Below, piece after piece: positions 28,960 to 38,700 of a stretch of DNA of 64,000 nucleotides. The notes under the pieces were generated by a model, which ran no database searches, was not told where the DNA came from, and worked only from the letters and a program-made list of their open reading frames with translations. A program made the position numbers and the translations under genes. Each line of letters opens with the position of its first letter. The stretch's first letter is position 1. The stretch spans positions 310,001-374,000 of the forward strand of contig JAHCLO010000001.1 of the NCBI GenBank assembly GCA_026125285.1. Direction: 5' to 3'. This stretch comes from Verrucomicrobiia bacterium (GTDB lineage Bacteria > Verrucomicrobiota > Verrucomicrobiia > Limisphaerales > JADLHS01).

Positions 28960-29961
28960 ATGAATCACGACGAATTCGCCTTCTTCAACCAGCAACTTGC
29001 GGCGATGTTGCGGTCGGGCATCCCGTTGGAGGGCGCGCTGAAGCAATTATGCGTCGGCATGAAGACGGGGCCGCTGCGGGCGGAATTGCAGTTGCTGGAG
29101 GAAGACCTGAACAAAGGAACGCCGTTGAAGGAGGCTCTGGGTCGGCGGACCTTGCCGGAGTTCTATCTGCGCATGGTGGAAATCGGCGCGCGGAGCAATG
29201 ACCTGCCCGGCGTGCTCACGCTGCTGGCGGATCACTATCAACGAGTCAACGTGCTGTGGACGCGGCTGAAGGGATTGATGGTCTATCCATTGATCGTTCT
29301 CGTGGTGGCCCTGGGATTGACCATCGTCATGTCGGTTCTGTTCGGCAGGTTTATCTCCGAGTATTTCGGCTCCGCCGCCATGTTCGGTCAGGCACCGCCA
29401 GCGTTTGCATGGGTGGCTGGGTTGTGGTTGCCTCCGGTGTTGATCGGACTGGCGGTAGGGTTGATCGCGGCGGTGCTGGCGGTGCCGTCCTGGCGCGCCC
29501 GATGGCGTTGGCGGCTGCCCGCGTTCCGCGAAGCGAGCCTTGCGCAACTGGCGTCGGCCCTTGCGCTCATGCTGAAGAACCAAACGCCGCTCGCCGAGGC
29601 GCTGGCCCTGGCACAGGCATTGGAAGCCGCCACACCTGCCGGCAAGACACTCGCGGAATGGCGGCGTCAGGTGGAAAGCGGCCAGGGCAAACCGGCGCAG
29701 TGGCCGGTCACGACCGCCCCGTTTCCGCCACTGTTTCTCTGGCTGGTGCGACAGAGCGGCGAAGACCCCGCCACTGGCTTTCAAAAGGCCGCGGAGATTT
29801 TTCAGGCGCGCGCGACCTACCGGATTGAACTGGCGCTTTACGGCGCGCTGCCGGTTTCAATTCTCGTGCTCGGCTTGATGATTGTCTGGCAGACGGCGCC
29901 CATGCTCCAGAGTCTGATCTGGCTCATGAACGCGGTGGGCGGGGACGGATTGGGAGATTGA
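28960..29961 (+). CDS. GspF/PilC-like inner-membrane protein, copy 1
   Basis: The protein has 333 residues with the GspF domain pattern: an N-terminal T2SSF domain (FFNQQLAAMLRSGIPLEGAL, PEFYLRMVEIGARSNDLPGVL), two membrane segments in the middle (about 110-135 and 155-185), a second T2SSF half (LAQLASALALMLKNQTPLAEAL) and a last membrane segment near the C-terminus. It would form the platform on which the ATPase acts. ATG 28960 is preferred; TTG 28933 is an alternative. The next gene begins 6 bases after its stop. Confidence 0.85.
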   Translation: MNHDEFAFFNQQLAAMLRSGIPLEGALKQLCVGMKTGPLRAELQLLEEDLNKGTPLKEALGRRTLPEFYLRMVEIGARSNDLPGVLTLLADHYQRVNVLWTRLKGLMVYPLIVLVVALGLTIVMSVLFGRFISEYFGSAAMFGQAPPAFAWVAGLWLPPVLIGLAVGLIAAVLAVPSWRARWRWRLPAFREASLAQLASALALMLKNQTPLAEALALAQALEAATPAGKTLAEWRRQVESGQGKPAQWPVTTAPFPPLFLWLVRQSGEDPATGFQKAAEIFQARATYRIELALYGALPVSILVLGLMIVWQTAPMLQSLIWLMNAVGGDGLGD

Positions 29962-29967
29962 GCCAAT

Positions 29968-31161
29968 ATGAGCACCAGTCTCCTGCATTATTTTCAGTCC
30001 GACCCGCTGGGCTTCCTGCTGGGAGTCCTGCTGATGCTCGTCTTGGCGGTGATTCAACTCCTTGTGGTGGGCGCGGTGGTTTATCTGTTTTACTTCCTGC
30101 TCACGCTGCCGCTGCGACGAAACGAGCGCGCACGATTATTTCTGGACGTGCTCGAACTCGGGCTGAGGGACGGGCGGTCACCGGAGTTGGCCGTGATTGA
30201 AGCCGCGCAGAGCCGCGACCGGGCACTGGGTGGGCAGTTTCAATCGCTGGCTGGCTATCTGCACTCGGGAACGCGCTTCTCCGTCGCGCTGGAGCGTGTG
30301 CCGCGTCTGATCCCGGCGCAAGTGCGCGCGATGTTGGCGGCGGGCGAGCGCCTTGGCGATCTCTCCAAGGTTCTGCCCGCGTGCCGGCAACTTCTCCGCG
30401 ATGCGGTTTCCCAAGTGCGCGGGGCGATGAACTATCTCGTCCTGCTTACCCTCTGTATGACCCCGGCCATGGTCTTTGTGCCGCTCGTGTTGAGGTACAA
30501 GATCGTTCCCCAGTACCTTTTGGTATTCGAGGGCGCGGTGCCGAACGTGCCGCTGCCAGCCTTTTCGCGGATCGTGTTGTTGCAGAGCGGCGATGTTGCC
30601 ATGGTCCAATGGTTCGTCATCCTGGGGCTGTGGCTTGTGGCCTTGGGATATGTTAGCGGCCCGTTCCTGGCCGGCGCGGCGCGTCATTTCCTGCCTGGAG
30701 TCACCGATGGGTTGCTTTACCGGGTGCCGTGGCGCCGCAAGCGATTGCAGCGCGATTTCTCCACCATGTTGTCCATCCTCCTGGATGCGGAAGTTCCGGA
30801 GGTTGACGCCGTCCGACTGGCGGCGGAATCCACCCACAACACCAGCATCCGCCGCCGGGCCGAGCAGGTCTGTGCCCGGTTGAAGGACGGCGTGAAACTG
30901 CCAGATGCGCTCCGGACCATGGATGATTCGGGAGAACTGCACTGGCGACTGGCCAATGCGCTCCGAAGTCGCGGTGGTTTCTTGCGGGCGCTCACCGGCT
31001 GGCATGAAGCGCTCGATGCCCGTGCGTTTCAATTGGAACAAGCCGCCGCGCAGTTCACCACCACCGGACTGGTCCTGTTAAACGGAGCAATGGTGGCAGC
31101 CATTGTGATTGCGGCATTCCTGCTGCTGATTCACATCCTCAACGATGCCGTGTTATGGTGA
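29968..31161 (+). CDS. GspF/PilC-like inner-membrane protein, copy 2
   Basis: The protein has 397 residues. It starts with a long hydrophobic hairpin (about 14-46) absent from copy 1, then has two T2SSF-like halves (LFLDVLELGLRDGRSPELAVIE; DFSTMLSILLDAEVPEVDAVRLA) and further membrane segments. It is more divergent from canonical GspF than copy 1, with which it shares only the general pattern. Two different GspF-like proteins side by side suggest a heterodimeric platform; this is inference. The last 7 bases overlap the next gene. Confidence 0.82.
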   Translation: MSTSLLHYFQSDPLGFLLGVLLMLVLAVIQLLVVGAVVYLFYFLLTLPLRRNERARLFLDVLELGLRDGRSPELAVIEAAQSRDRALGGQFQSLAGYLHSGTRFSVALERVPRLIPAQVRAMLAAGERLGDLSKVLPACRQLLRDAVSQVRGAMNYLVLLTLCMTPAMVFVPLVLRYKIVPQYLLVFEGAVPNVPLPAFSRIVLLQSGDVAMVQWFVILGLWLVALGYVSGPFLAGAARHFLPGVTDGLLYRVPWRRKRLQRDFSTMLSILLDAEVPEVDAVRLAAESTHNTSIRRRAEQVCARLKDGVKLPDALRTMDDSGELHWRLANALRSRGGFLRALTGWHEALDARAFQLEQAAAQFTTTGLVLLNGAMVAAIVIAAFLLLIHILNDAVLW

Positions 31162-31535
31162 CATTCAATCCAACCCGCCGCTCGCGCGAACGCGGTGCGC
31201 TCCTGACGGAATTGCTCGTGGCGATGGCGCTGCTGGTGGGAGCGCTGCTGCCCCTGGCGTATTCCATCGCGTCGGAACGACGGCTGGCCCGCGCCTATTA
31301 CCAACGCGCCGTGGCGATGGCGGTGGTGGATGGTGAAATGGAGGTGCTCGCGGCGGGAGGCTGGCGTGCGTTCACGCCGGGAACGCGGGAGTACCTGGTG
31401 CAAGCCGGCGCCATCACCAATCTGCCGCCGGGAACGTTTCTGCTCACGATTGATGAACGCGTGGTGCGTCTGGAGTGGAAACCGGCGGTGAAGCAGCACG
31501 GCGGCGGCGTGGTGCGGGAGGTGACAATCAAATGA
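31155..31535 (+). CDS. Pseudopilin-like protein (GspI/PilV-like)
   Basis: The protein has 126 residues with a type III (prepilin) signal: a short basic leader (NPTRRSRERG) followed by ALLTELLVAMALLVGALLPL, with Glu at the +5 position after the cleavage Gly. The rest is a small soluble domain. It overlaps the GspF copy 2 gene by 7 bases and the next gene by 4, so it is translationally coupled. It would be processed by a prepilin peptidase, which is not encoded in this window. Minor pseudopilin role is inferred from size and order. Confidence 0.82.
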   Translation: MVTFNPTRRSRERGALLTELLVAMALLVGALLPLAYSIASERRLARAYYQRAVAMAVVDGEMEVLAAGGWRAFTPGTREYLVQAGAITNLPPGTFLLTIDERVVRLEWKPAVKQHGGGVVREVTIK

Positions 31536-32149
31536 AACCGGAGCGACCTGATCGTGTGTTTCGCGGATGGATGGCTCCCGCAGTCAGGCGCGGTCTGAGC
31601 GACCTCTGCGTCCGAGGTGCGGGAAGTGACGCCGGACCGCCGGAGAATACGAGGCGGATTCTCCGTTCGCCGCGTTGCGGGTTCATGCTGATCGAGTGCC
31701 TGGTCTATATCGGGGTGGTCATTGTGGTTTTGGGTATAGGATTCGCCGCGATGTATCGTTGCATGGAGAATTCCGTCGCCTTGCGGCGCAGCACGGAGGA
31801 CATCGCCCGCGCGTTGAACGCCGGCGAGCGCTGGCGGGCGGACATCCGTGCGGCAAATGGGGCGATCCGGTGGGAGGAAACCTCGGACACTCGAGTCTTG
31901 CGGATGGCCGGCGAACGGGGCGAGGTGACTTACCAATTCACGTCGAACGCTGTGCTGCGCTGCGTGGCCCCAGGATCATGGTCTTGCATTTTGGCCAGCG
32001 TGAAATCCTCGACGATGCATGAGGAAGCGCGCGGCCAGGTCACAGCCTGGCGCTGGGAGTTGGAGTTGCAGCCGCGCTCCAAGAAACCTGTCAGTGTGCG
32101 GCCGCTGTTCACGTTTCTCGCCGTTCCGGAGAAGGAGGTGACACCATGA
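31532..32149 (+). CDS. Pseudopilin-like protein with an exceptionally long leader
   Basis: The protein has 205 residues. The prepilin motif GFMLIECLVYIGVVIVVLG begins only after about 50 residues; usual leaders have 5-25. The extra leader comes from a palindrome-bearing insert (31573-31677). The start at ATG 31532 overlaps the previous stop (ATGA) and has a good ribosome binding site (GGGAGGTG at 31516-31523), so this start is likely true. If cleaved at Gly-Phe, the mature protein has about 155 residues (GspJ-like size). The long leader, if translated, must be tolerated by the prepilin peptidase. Confidence 0.8.
   Translation: MKPERPDRVFRGWMAPAVRRGLSDLCVRGAGSDAGPPENTRRILRSPRCGFMLIECLVYIGVVIVVLGIGFAAMYRCMENSVALRRSTEDIARALNAGERWRADIRAANGAIRWEETSDTRVLRMAGERGEVTYQFTSNAVLRCVAPGSWSCILASVKSSTMHEEARGQVTAWRWELELQPRSKKPVSVRPLFTFLAVPEKEVTP
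31573..31677. repeat. Palindrome-bearing insert within the pseudopilin leader
   Basis: The segment holds two hairpins: ACCTC/GAGGT arms at 31602-31618 and CGGAGAAT/ATTCTCCG arms at 31641-31648 and 31658-31665. It is GC-rich, encodes mostly Arg, Gly, Pro and Ala, and resembles the intergenic palindromes of the window. The borders are approximate. Confidence 0.55.
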
Positions 32150-32421
32150 AGTTGAACCCGAACATTCACCGAACGCATGGTCGCGACGGTGTGGCAATGG
32201 TGGTCGTGCTGGCTTTGTTGGCGCTTATCCTGGTGTTCGTGGCGGCGAATCTGCGCGCGCTTCATAGTTTGAAGCGCGACCTGAAAATCGTGGAACAGCA
32301 ACAAATCAAACGACTCAACATCCGGATGGCCTCGGCGCAGCCGGGTGGCTCCCCGGATACGGCTGCGCAGACCAATGCTACTCCACCTGCGGCTGCGTTG
32401 GATTCCCGCGCGTCGGAGTGA
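32146..32421 (+). CDS. Small PilX/GspK-like single-span membrane protein
   Basis: The protein has 91 residues. The N-terminal GRDGVAMVVVLALLALILVFVAANLRAL is like the N-terminus of PilX/GspK minor pilins (G-x-A-x-x-x-x-L), but the position-5 Glu is missing. The rest is a charged helix (LKRDLKIVEQQQIKR) and a disordered Ala/Pro/Thr tail. The start overlaps the previous stop (ATGA), and the ribosome binding site AAGGAGGTG (32132-32140) is nearly consensus. It is the last gene of the secretion cluster and is too short to be GspK itself. Confidence 0.72.
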   Translation: MKLNPNIHRTHGRDGVAMVVVLALLALILVFVAANLRALHSLKRDLKIVEQQQIKRLNIRMASAQPGGSPDTAAQTNATPPAAALDSRASE

Positions 32422-32509
32422 GATTTTTCAGAAAACTTCTTCGGGCGTTGAACCTCGATCAGTGCCTGCGACCACGTCTTGTGGCCCCGATACCAGGAGC
32501 GCGGACGGT

Positions 32510-32821
32510 TCAGTTTCGATCATAAGCCGTGCCCTCTTTGGTGGGTTTCTGCCTTAGCTCCTTCAATAGGTTCCGTTTCGGAACGAACTCGACGTTGCGA
32601 TCATTTGGCGTCGGATTCAGGTAATAGCGGAACTGCATGAAGTCGCCGTAAATCTTGCCATAGAGTGCGCTCTTCACATTGCCGTTTTCGTCGAGGACCG
32701 TATTAGCCCGAAAGTAATAATTCCGGCTCGGGTCAATGTTGTCTTGTTCCGGTTTCCCGTTCCGCACGATTCCGCCGATCAGTTTGCGAGTGCCGAAAGC
32801 GAGATTGACATACACTTCTCC
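32510..32821 (-). pseudogene. C-terminal fragment of a verrucomicrobial secreted protein
   Basis: About 103 codons on the minus strand ([59 protein letters not shown]) match, to my recollection, a conserved C-terminal module that ends many large secreted proteins of this phylum. No start, signal peptide or N-terminal domain exists upstream, where the frame turns into non-coding sequence near 32822. It faces a second truncated gene at 32878. Confidence 0.65.
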
Positions 32822-32877
32822 TGCCGGCCTTCTTCTGGAGAAATGATTGAGAATCGGAAGCAGTTCAGGGGGCCGAC

Positions 32878-34176
32878 GTGAGGACGGACGACACACTTGG
32901 TTTGCCCGACCAAAGCTGGGGCGCGTTGCCGATGGTTCATTACACGTTGGGCTGGTTGGAGCAACAACGTGGCAACGCCAGGGCGGCACGGAAGCATTTC
33001 AAAACCGCAGCCGCGCTTCCGTCGGATTATTGCTTCCCTGCGCGCCTTGAGGAAATCGCGATCCTCGAAACCGCGATGCGGGTCAATCCGCAAGACGCCC
33101 GCGCCGCCTACTATCTCGGCAATTTGCTTTATGACCGGCGTCGCCATGAAGCCGCCATTCGCCTGTGGGAACAGAGCGCCGGGCTTGATCCGAGTTGCTC
33201 GATTGTCTGGCGCAATCTTGGCATCGGCTATTTCAACATTCGCAACCAACCCGCCAAGGCCCGCACGGCCTACGAACGCGCCCTGCGGGCGAACCCCCAG
33301 GACGCCCGCCTGCTTTACGAGCGCGACCAACTCTGGAAACGACTGGGCGACCGTCCCGCAAAGCGGCTGCGGGAACCGAAGCGGCGCCCTGATCTCGTCC
33401 AGCAGCGCGATGACCTGAGCGTGGAACTTGGCGCGCTCTACAACCAGACCGGTCAGCCGGCCAAGGCCCTGGCGTTGATCAACTCTCGGAAGTTTCAGCC
33501 GTGGGAGGGTGGCGAAGGCGGGGCGTTGGGCCAATGGACCCGCGCGAACCTGCTGCTGGGCCAGCAGGCATTGGTGCGAACCCAATCGTTGGAACGAAGA
33601 CCCGTGACCCGCCAACACCTGCTTCAATCCGCGATTGGATACTTCCAAGCCGCGCTGACCGCCCCGCACAACCTGGGCGAAGCCCGGCATCTGCTCGCCA
33701 ATCAGAGCGACATCCATTACTGGCTCGGCAGAACGTTCAGTGAGGCCGACGATCAGAAACGGGCGAAGCACCACTGGCAGTTGGCCGCGACCTTCAAGGG
33801 GGACTTCCAGGAAATGAGCGTGCGCACGTTCAGTGAGATGACTTACTACTCGGCGTTGGCGTACGAACGGCTGGGGCAGCCGTCGAAAGCAAGGCGGCTT
33901 CTCGACGAATTGCTGGCTTACGCAAAGAAGTTGCAGCGGACTCCCGCGAAGATTGACTACTTCGCCACCTCCCTCCCTGCCCTGCTGTTGTTCGACGACG
34001 ATCTGCAATTCCGGCAAGAAATCAAAGCCCGCTTTCTGCAAGCGCAGGCGCACCTGGGTTTGGGCCGCCGGGCGCGAGCCACGGCGCTGCTACGCACCGT
34101 GCTCAAACGCGACCCGAGCCATGCGCCCGCCGCCGATCTCCTGCGCTCACTTCAACCTGGCCGCCACACTCCATGA
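32878..34176 (+). pseudogene. DUF5107/TPR protein lacking its N-terminal half
   Basis: The open frame (GTG 32878, 432 residues) encodes only TPR repeats. [41 protein letters not shown] and DDLSVELGALYNQTGQPAKAL are typical of the C-terminal part of DUF5107 proteins, which are normally about 1000-1100 residues with an N-terminal beta-sandwich. The usual N-terminal 600 residues are missing and the frame opens only 27 bases before the GTG. It may still be translated: its stop overlaps the ATG of the SSS symporter (ATGA). Intact family members sit in sugar-utilisation loci. I call it a truncated gene with moderate confidence. Confidence 0.65.
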
Positions 34177-35744
34177 ACTTCACTACGCTGGACCTGGTCA
34201 TCTTCGTCGGTTTCTTCGCCGTCGTCGTCGGCTTGGGCGTCTGGAAAAGTCGGCGCGCCAGGGATCACGCCGAGAACAGCGCGGACTTCTTTCTCGCCGG
34301 ACGCGGATTGACGTGGCCGCTTATCGGCATCTCCATCGTGGCCGCCAACATCTCGACCGAGCAAATGGTGGGGATGGCCGGCCAGGCGGCAGGCTCGGTC
34401 GGGCTGGCCGTCAGTTGCTGGCAATTGCTGGGGGCGGTCTTCATCGTGATCATCGCGATGACGTTGCTGCCGCGATTTCTGCGCGCGGGCATTTACACGA
34501 TGCCGGAGTTCCTCGCCTACCGTTACAATCCCTTGGCGCGGGCAATCATGGCGGTCATCACCGTCGTCATTTATGCGGTGGTCATGTTACCGGCGGTGCT
34601 TTATTCGGGCGGCGTGACCTTGCGGGCAATCGCCGGAGTCCCTTTGACGCAGGCCGTGTGGGTGATCGGTCTGCTCGCCACCACCTACGCGGCGTTTGGT
34701 GGGCTGAAGGCCATCGCCTGGGCGGACCTGCTCCAGGGTCTGGCGTTGCTGGCGGGCGGCGTGCTGGTGTTCTTCCTTGGGCTGAACGCCGTGGGCGGCT
34801 GGGAGAGCTTTACTGCCGCGAATGCGGACAAACTTCATCTTATCCTGCCGGCGAACAACCCGGACCTACCATGGACCGGCGTCGTGGGCGGGATGTGGAT
34901 TGTGATGATCTATTACTGCGGCCTGAATCAATTCATCGTGCAGCGTAATCTCGCCGCCCGGTCCCTCAAGCACGGTCAACTGGGAATGATTTTTGCCGGC
35001 GGACTTTGGCTGATCGTGCCGTTTGCCATCGTGATGCCGGGATTGATGGCGCACCAACTTTACGCGGACAAACTGGCGACAACCACCGATGCCGCGTTCC
35101 CCACTTTGATCACCCAACTCGTGCCGGTCGGAATTCGCGGTTTCATCTACGCGGCGATTGCAGGCGCGGTGACCAGCACGCTGGCTTCGCTGCTCAATTC
35201 TGCTTCCACCATTGCCACCATGGACGTGTATCGCAACATGATCCGGAAAGACGTGCCGCAGACCAGGCTGGTCTGGCTGGGTCGCGGGCTGACGATTGTG
35301 TTCGTGGTGGCGGGTTGTTCCCTCGCGCCATCGTTGGACAATCCCAAGTTTGGCGGCGTGTTCCAATACATCCAACAATTCCAAGGCTACATCTGGCCGG
35401 GCGTGGTGGCGGCGTTTCTGGGAGCGTTTTTGTTGCCGCGCGCACCGGCGGCGGCGGGGGTGGTGGCACTGGTGCTGGGACCGATCGCCTATGGGGCACT
35501 GCAATTCACCAGTAAGACCGAAGCGCGCCCGTGGGGTCACGAATTCCATTTCCTGCTGCAGGTGTTGCTGGCCTTCGGCCTCGTGGCCGTGGTCATGGGG
35601 CTGATCACACTGGCCCGGCCCCTGGCGCAACCCAAAGTGTTGCCCGTGCGCGCCGATCTCGACATGCGGACGACGCCCGCCGTGTTGTGGAGCGGACTGG
35701 CAGTCATCGGCGCGGTGGCGGTGTTCTTTCTCAAGTTCTGGTGA
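34173..35744 (+). CDS. Sodium:solute symporter (SSS/SGLT family), probably for sugar
   Basis: The protein has 523 residues and about 13-14 membrane segments. It starts DLVIFVGFFAVVVGLGVW and contains the SSS patterns FFLAGRGLTWPLIGISIVAANIS, TYAAFGGLKAIAWADLLQG and FIYAAIAGAVTSTLASLLNS. The close SGLT-type members transport glucose, galactose or myo-inositol with Na+. It is coupled to the TPR fragment upstream and followed after 53 bases by the GH2 gene, so a sugar released by GH2 action is the likely substrate; this is inference from context. Confidence 0.88.
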   Translation: MNFTTLDLVIFVGFFAVVVGLGVWKSRRARDHAENSADFFLAGRGLTWPLIGISIVAANISTEQMVGMAGQAAGSVGLAVSCWQLLGAVFIVIIAMTLLPRFLRAGIYTMPEFLAYRYNPLARAIMAVITVVIYAVVMLPAVLYSGGVTLRAIAGVPLTQAVWVIGLLATTYAAFGGLKAIAWADLLQGLALLAGGVLVFFLGLNAVGGWESFTAANADKLHLILPANNPDLPWTGVVGGMWIVMIYYCGLNQFIVQRNLAARSLKHGQLGMIFAGGLWLIVPFAIVMPGLMAHQLYADKLATTTDAAFPTLITQLVPVGIRGFIYAAIAGAVTSTLASLLNSASTIATMDVYRNMIRKDVPQTRLVWLGRGLTIVFVVAGCSLAPSLDNPKFGGVFQYIQQFQGYIWPGVVAAFLGAFLLPRAPAAAGVVALVLGPIAYGALQFTSKTEARPWGHEFHFLLQVLLAFGLVAVVMGLITLARPLAQPKVLPVRADLDMRTTPAVLWSGLAVIGAVAVFFLKFW

Positions 35745-35797
35745 ATGGCCATGCGTTTTCCGTCCAACAACGACTATTCGATCAAGCGGAGGAAGTC

Positions 35798-38700
35798 ATG
35801 AAAACAATCATAAGCCTGTTCATTGTCATTGCCAGCGGACTCACCGCCCTCGCGGCACATCCCACGCTGCCGCTCGCGGGCGAATGGCGTTTTCAACTCG
35901 ACCGCGCAGATGCCGGCGTGCGCGAGCGTTGGTTCGAGCGCACTTTGCCGCAGAAAATAAAGCTGCCCGGCACGCTGACGGCGCAGGGCATCGGCGATCC
36001 GGTGACGGTGGATACGAAATGGATCGGCGGCATTGTGGACAAGTCGTGGTTCACCGCGCCGGAATACGCGAAGTATCGCGAGCCGGGAAACGTGAAGATT
36101 CCGTTTTGGCTGCAACCGGAGCTTTACTACGCCGGCGCGGCGTGGTTTCAGCGTGAAATTGAAATCCCGGAGGATTGGAACGGGAAGCGCGTGGTGCTGT
36201 TCCTCGAGCGCGCGCATTGGGAGACGCGCATCTGGATAAACGACAAACTCATCGGCACGAACAATTCGCTGGCAACGCCGCACGAATACGAACTGGGCAT
36301 AGTGGCACGGGCGTCTCGCCCGTTCGATGCAGCAAACAACCAGAACCGCACGGGCGGGACGCCCGTGCCACTACAGCTCCCGCCCGGCAAACATACGCTC
36401 ACCATCCGCGTGGACAATCGCATGGTGATTGACGTGGGCGAAAATTCGCACAGTGTCAGCGACCACACGCAGGGGAACTGGAATGGGATCGTCGGCAAGA
36501 TCGAGTTGCGCACGACGCCATTGGTGTGGATTGAGGAGGTGCGGGTTTATCCTGATCCTGACAACGAGTTGATGCTGGTAAGAGTTGGGGTCGGAAACAG
36601 CAGTGCTCGGAGCGTAACTGGTGAATTGTCGTTGGACGTTCTGCCCTATGGCCCAGAGACTGGCACTACTAACTTGGTCAAGGGCGTCCGCAAGCGTGTT
36701 CCTATGGTGCCAGGTGTTTCAGTGCATGAGTTCACTGACGTTGCAGTCAGCAACCCAATGCTCTGGGGCGAATTCATGTCTGGCCACTATCGGGCTTTTG
36801 TCGGGCTGAAAGCAGAAACCGAGTCCCAGATTGTGGGTGATCTGAAAGCAGTCCAATTCGGCTTTCGCAACATCTCCACCGACGGCACGCAATTCACGAT
36901 CAATGGACACAAGACTTTTTTCCGTGGCACGCTGGAGTGCGCCATTTTTCCCAAGACTGGGTATCCGCCCATGGAGGTCGAGGAATGGCGGCGCATCATT
37001 CGCGTCGCGAAGTCATACGGGCTGAACATGATTCGCTTTCATTCTTGGTGTCCGCCGGAAGCAGCGTTCGTGGCGGCGGACGAACTGGGTTTCTATTTTC
37101 AGATCGAGGCGTCCACGTGGCCCAACCAATCCACCACGCTCGGTGACGGCAAGCCGGTGGACCAGTGGATTTACGACGAGACGGACCGCATCCTCAAGTA
37201 TTACGGCAATCATCCGTCGTTCATTTTGATGGCACATGGCAATGAGCCGGGCGGTCCGAGACACAAGGAATTCCTCGCCAGGTACGTGAACCACTACAAG
37301 GCGCGCGATCCACGCCGGCTCTGGACCAGCGGCTCGGGCTGGCCGGAATTGCCGGAGAACCAGTTTCACGTCTCGCCCGACCCGCGCATCCAGGCGTGGG
37401 GCGAGGGCTTGAAGTCCCGCATCAACGCCAAACCGCCGGAGACAATGACGGATTACCGTGATTACATCACCGCGCGCAATGTGCCCGTCATCAGCCACGA
37501 GATCGGCCAGTGGTGCGTGTATCCGAACTTCGACGAAGTTCCGAAATACACTGGCTACCTCAAACCCCGGAACTTCGAGATTTTCCGCGACCGAGCTGAG
37601 GCCAACGGGTTGTTTGGTAGGGCGGGCAGTCCTCTGCCCGCCGGCGCTCGGCAGGCAGATGCCGGCGCGCACGGAGGGACGCGCCCTACCGCCAGGGACT
37701 TCCTACTCGCCTCCGGCAAACTCCAGACGCTCTGTTACAAGGAGGACATCGAATCCGCGCTGCGCACGCAGGGCATGGGCGGTTTTCAATTGCTCGATCT
37801 GCACGATTTCCCCGGCCAAGGCACGGCGCTCGTGGGCGTGCTTGATCCGTTTTGGGAAGAGAAGGGTTACGTCACGGCAAAAGAGTTCAGCCGGTTCTGC
37901 AACTCGACCGTGCCGTTGGCGCGGTTGCCGAAGCGCGTGTTCACAACGGACGAGAAACTGGAGGCGCAAATCGAAGTGGCACACTATGGTCCATTGCCCC
38001 TCACTGAGCATCAATGGACACCCGGCCTCGAACGCCACCGTCGTCCCATGGTAAGCTGGAAACTGGTCCGCGAGGACGGGACTTCAGTGACTTCCGAGCT
38101 GATCTTCCGGCGAGAAATCTTGAGTGGAGATACGGATCCAGTTGGCCGGGTCACGATTGGCTGCGGCGGTTTGCCAGCACCCGCCAAATACAAATTGATT
38201 GTCTCAGTGGATGCCAACATGTGGAGCAGGGACTTTCCGGGTCGCACCGTCCAGGTTGAGAACGACTGGGACATCTGGGTGTATCCCTCGCATTTGCCGC
38301 GTGAGTCGGCGGACGTGCTGGTGACGACACAGTTTGACGAAGCGGCGCAAGCGCGCCTGCGCTCAGGAGGGAACGTGCTATTGACCATTCCCGGCACGCA
38401 GGTCCGCAACTTCGAGAAAGATCCGGTGAAACTCGGGTTCTCCAGCATCTTCTGGAACACCGCGTGGACCGGCCGCCAGGCGCCCACCACGCTGGGCATC
38501 TGGTGCGATCCCAAACATCCCGCGCTGGCGCAGTTCCCGACCGAGTATCACAGCAACTGGCAATGGTGGTATCTGATTCACCGCGCCGGGGCGTTGCGGC
38601 TTGACCTTTTGCCAAAAGAGATTGAGCCGGTTGTTCGTGTGATTGACGACTGGTTCACCGCGCGGCCGCTCGCCTTGATTGTCGAAGGCAAGGTCGGCAA

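Noticed and set aside
36301..36372. Possible transcription terminator
   Set aside because: The hairpin lies in the middle of an intact reading frame that continues for 830 codons, without a U-tract.
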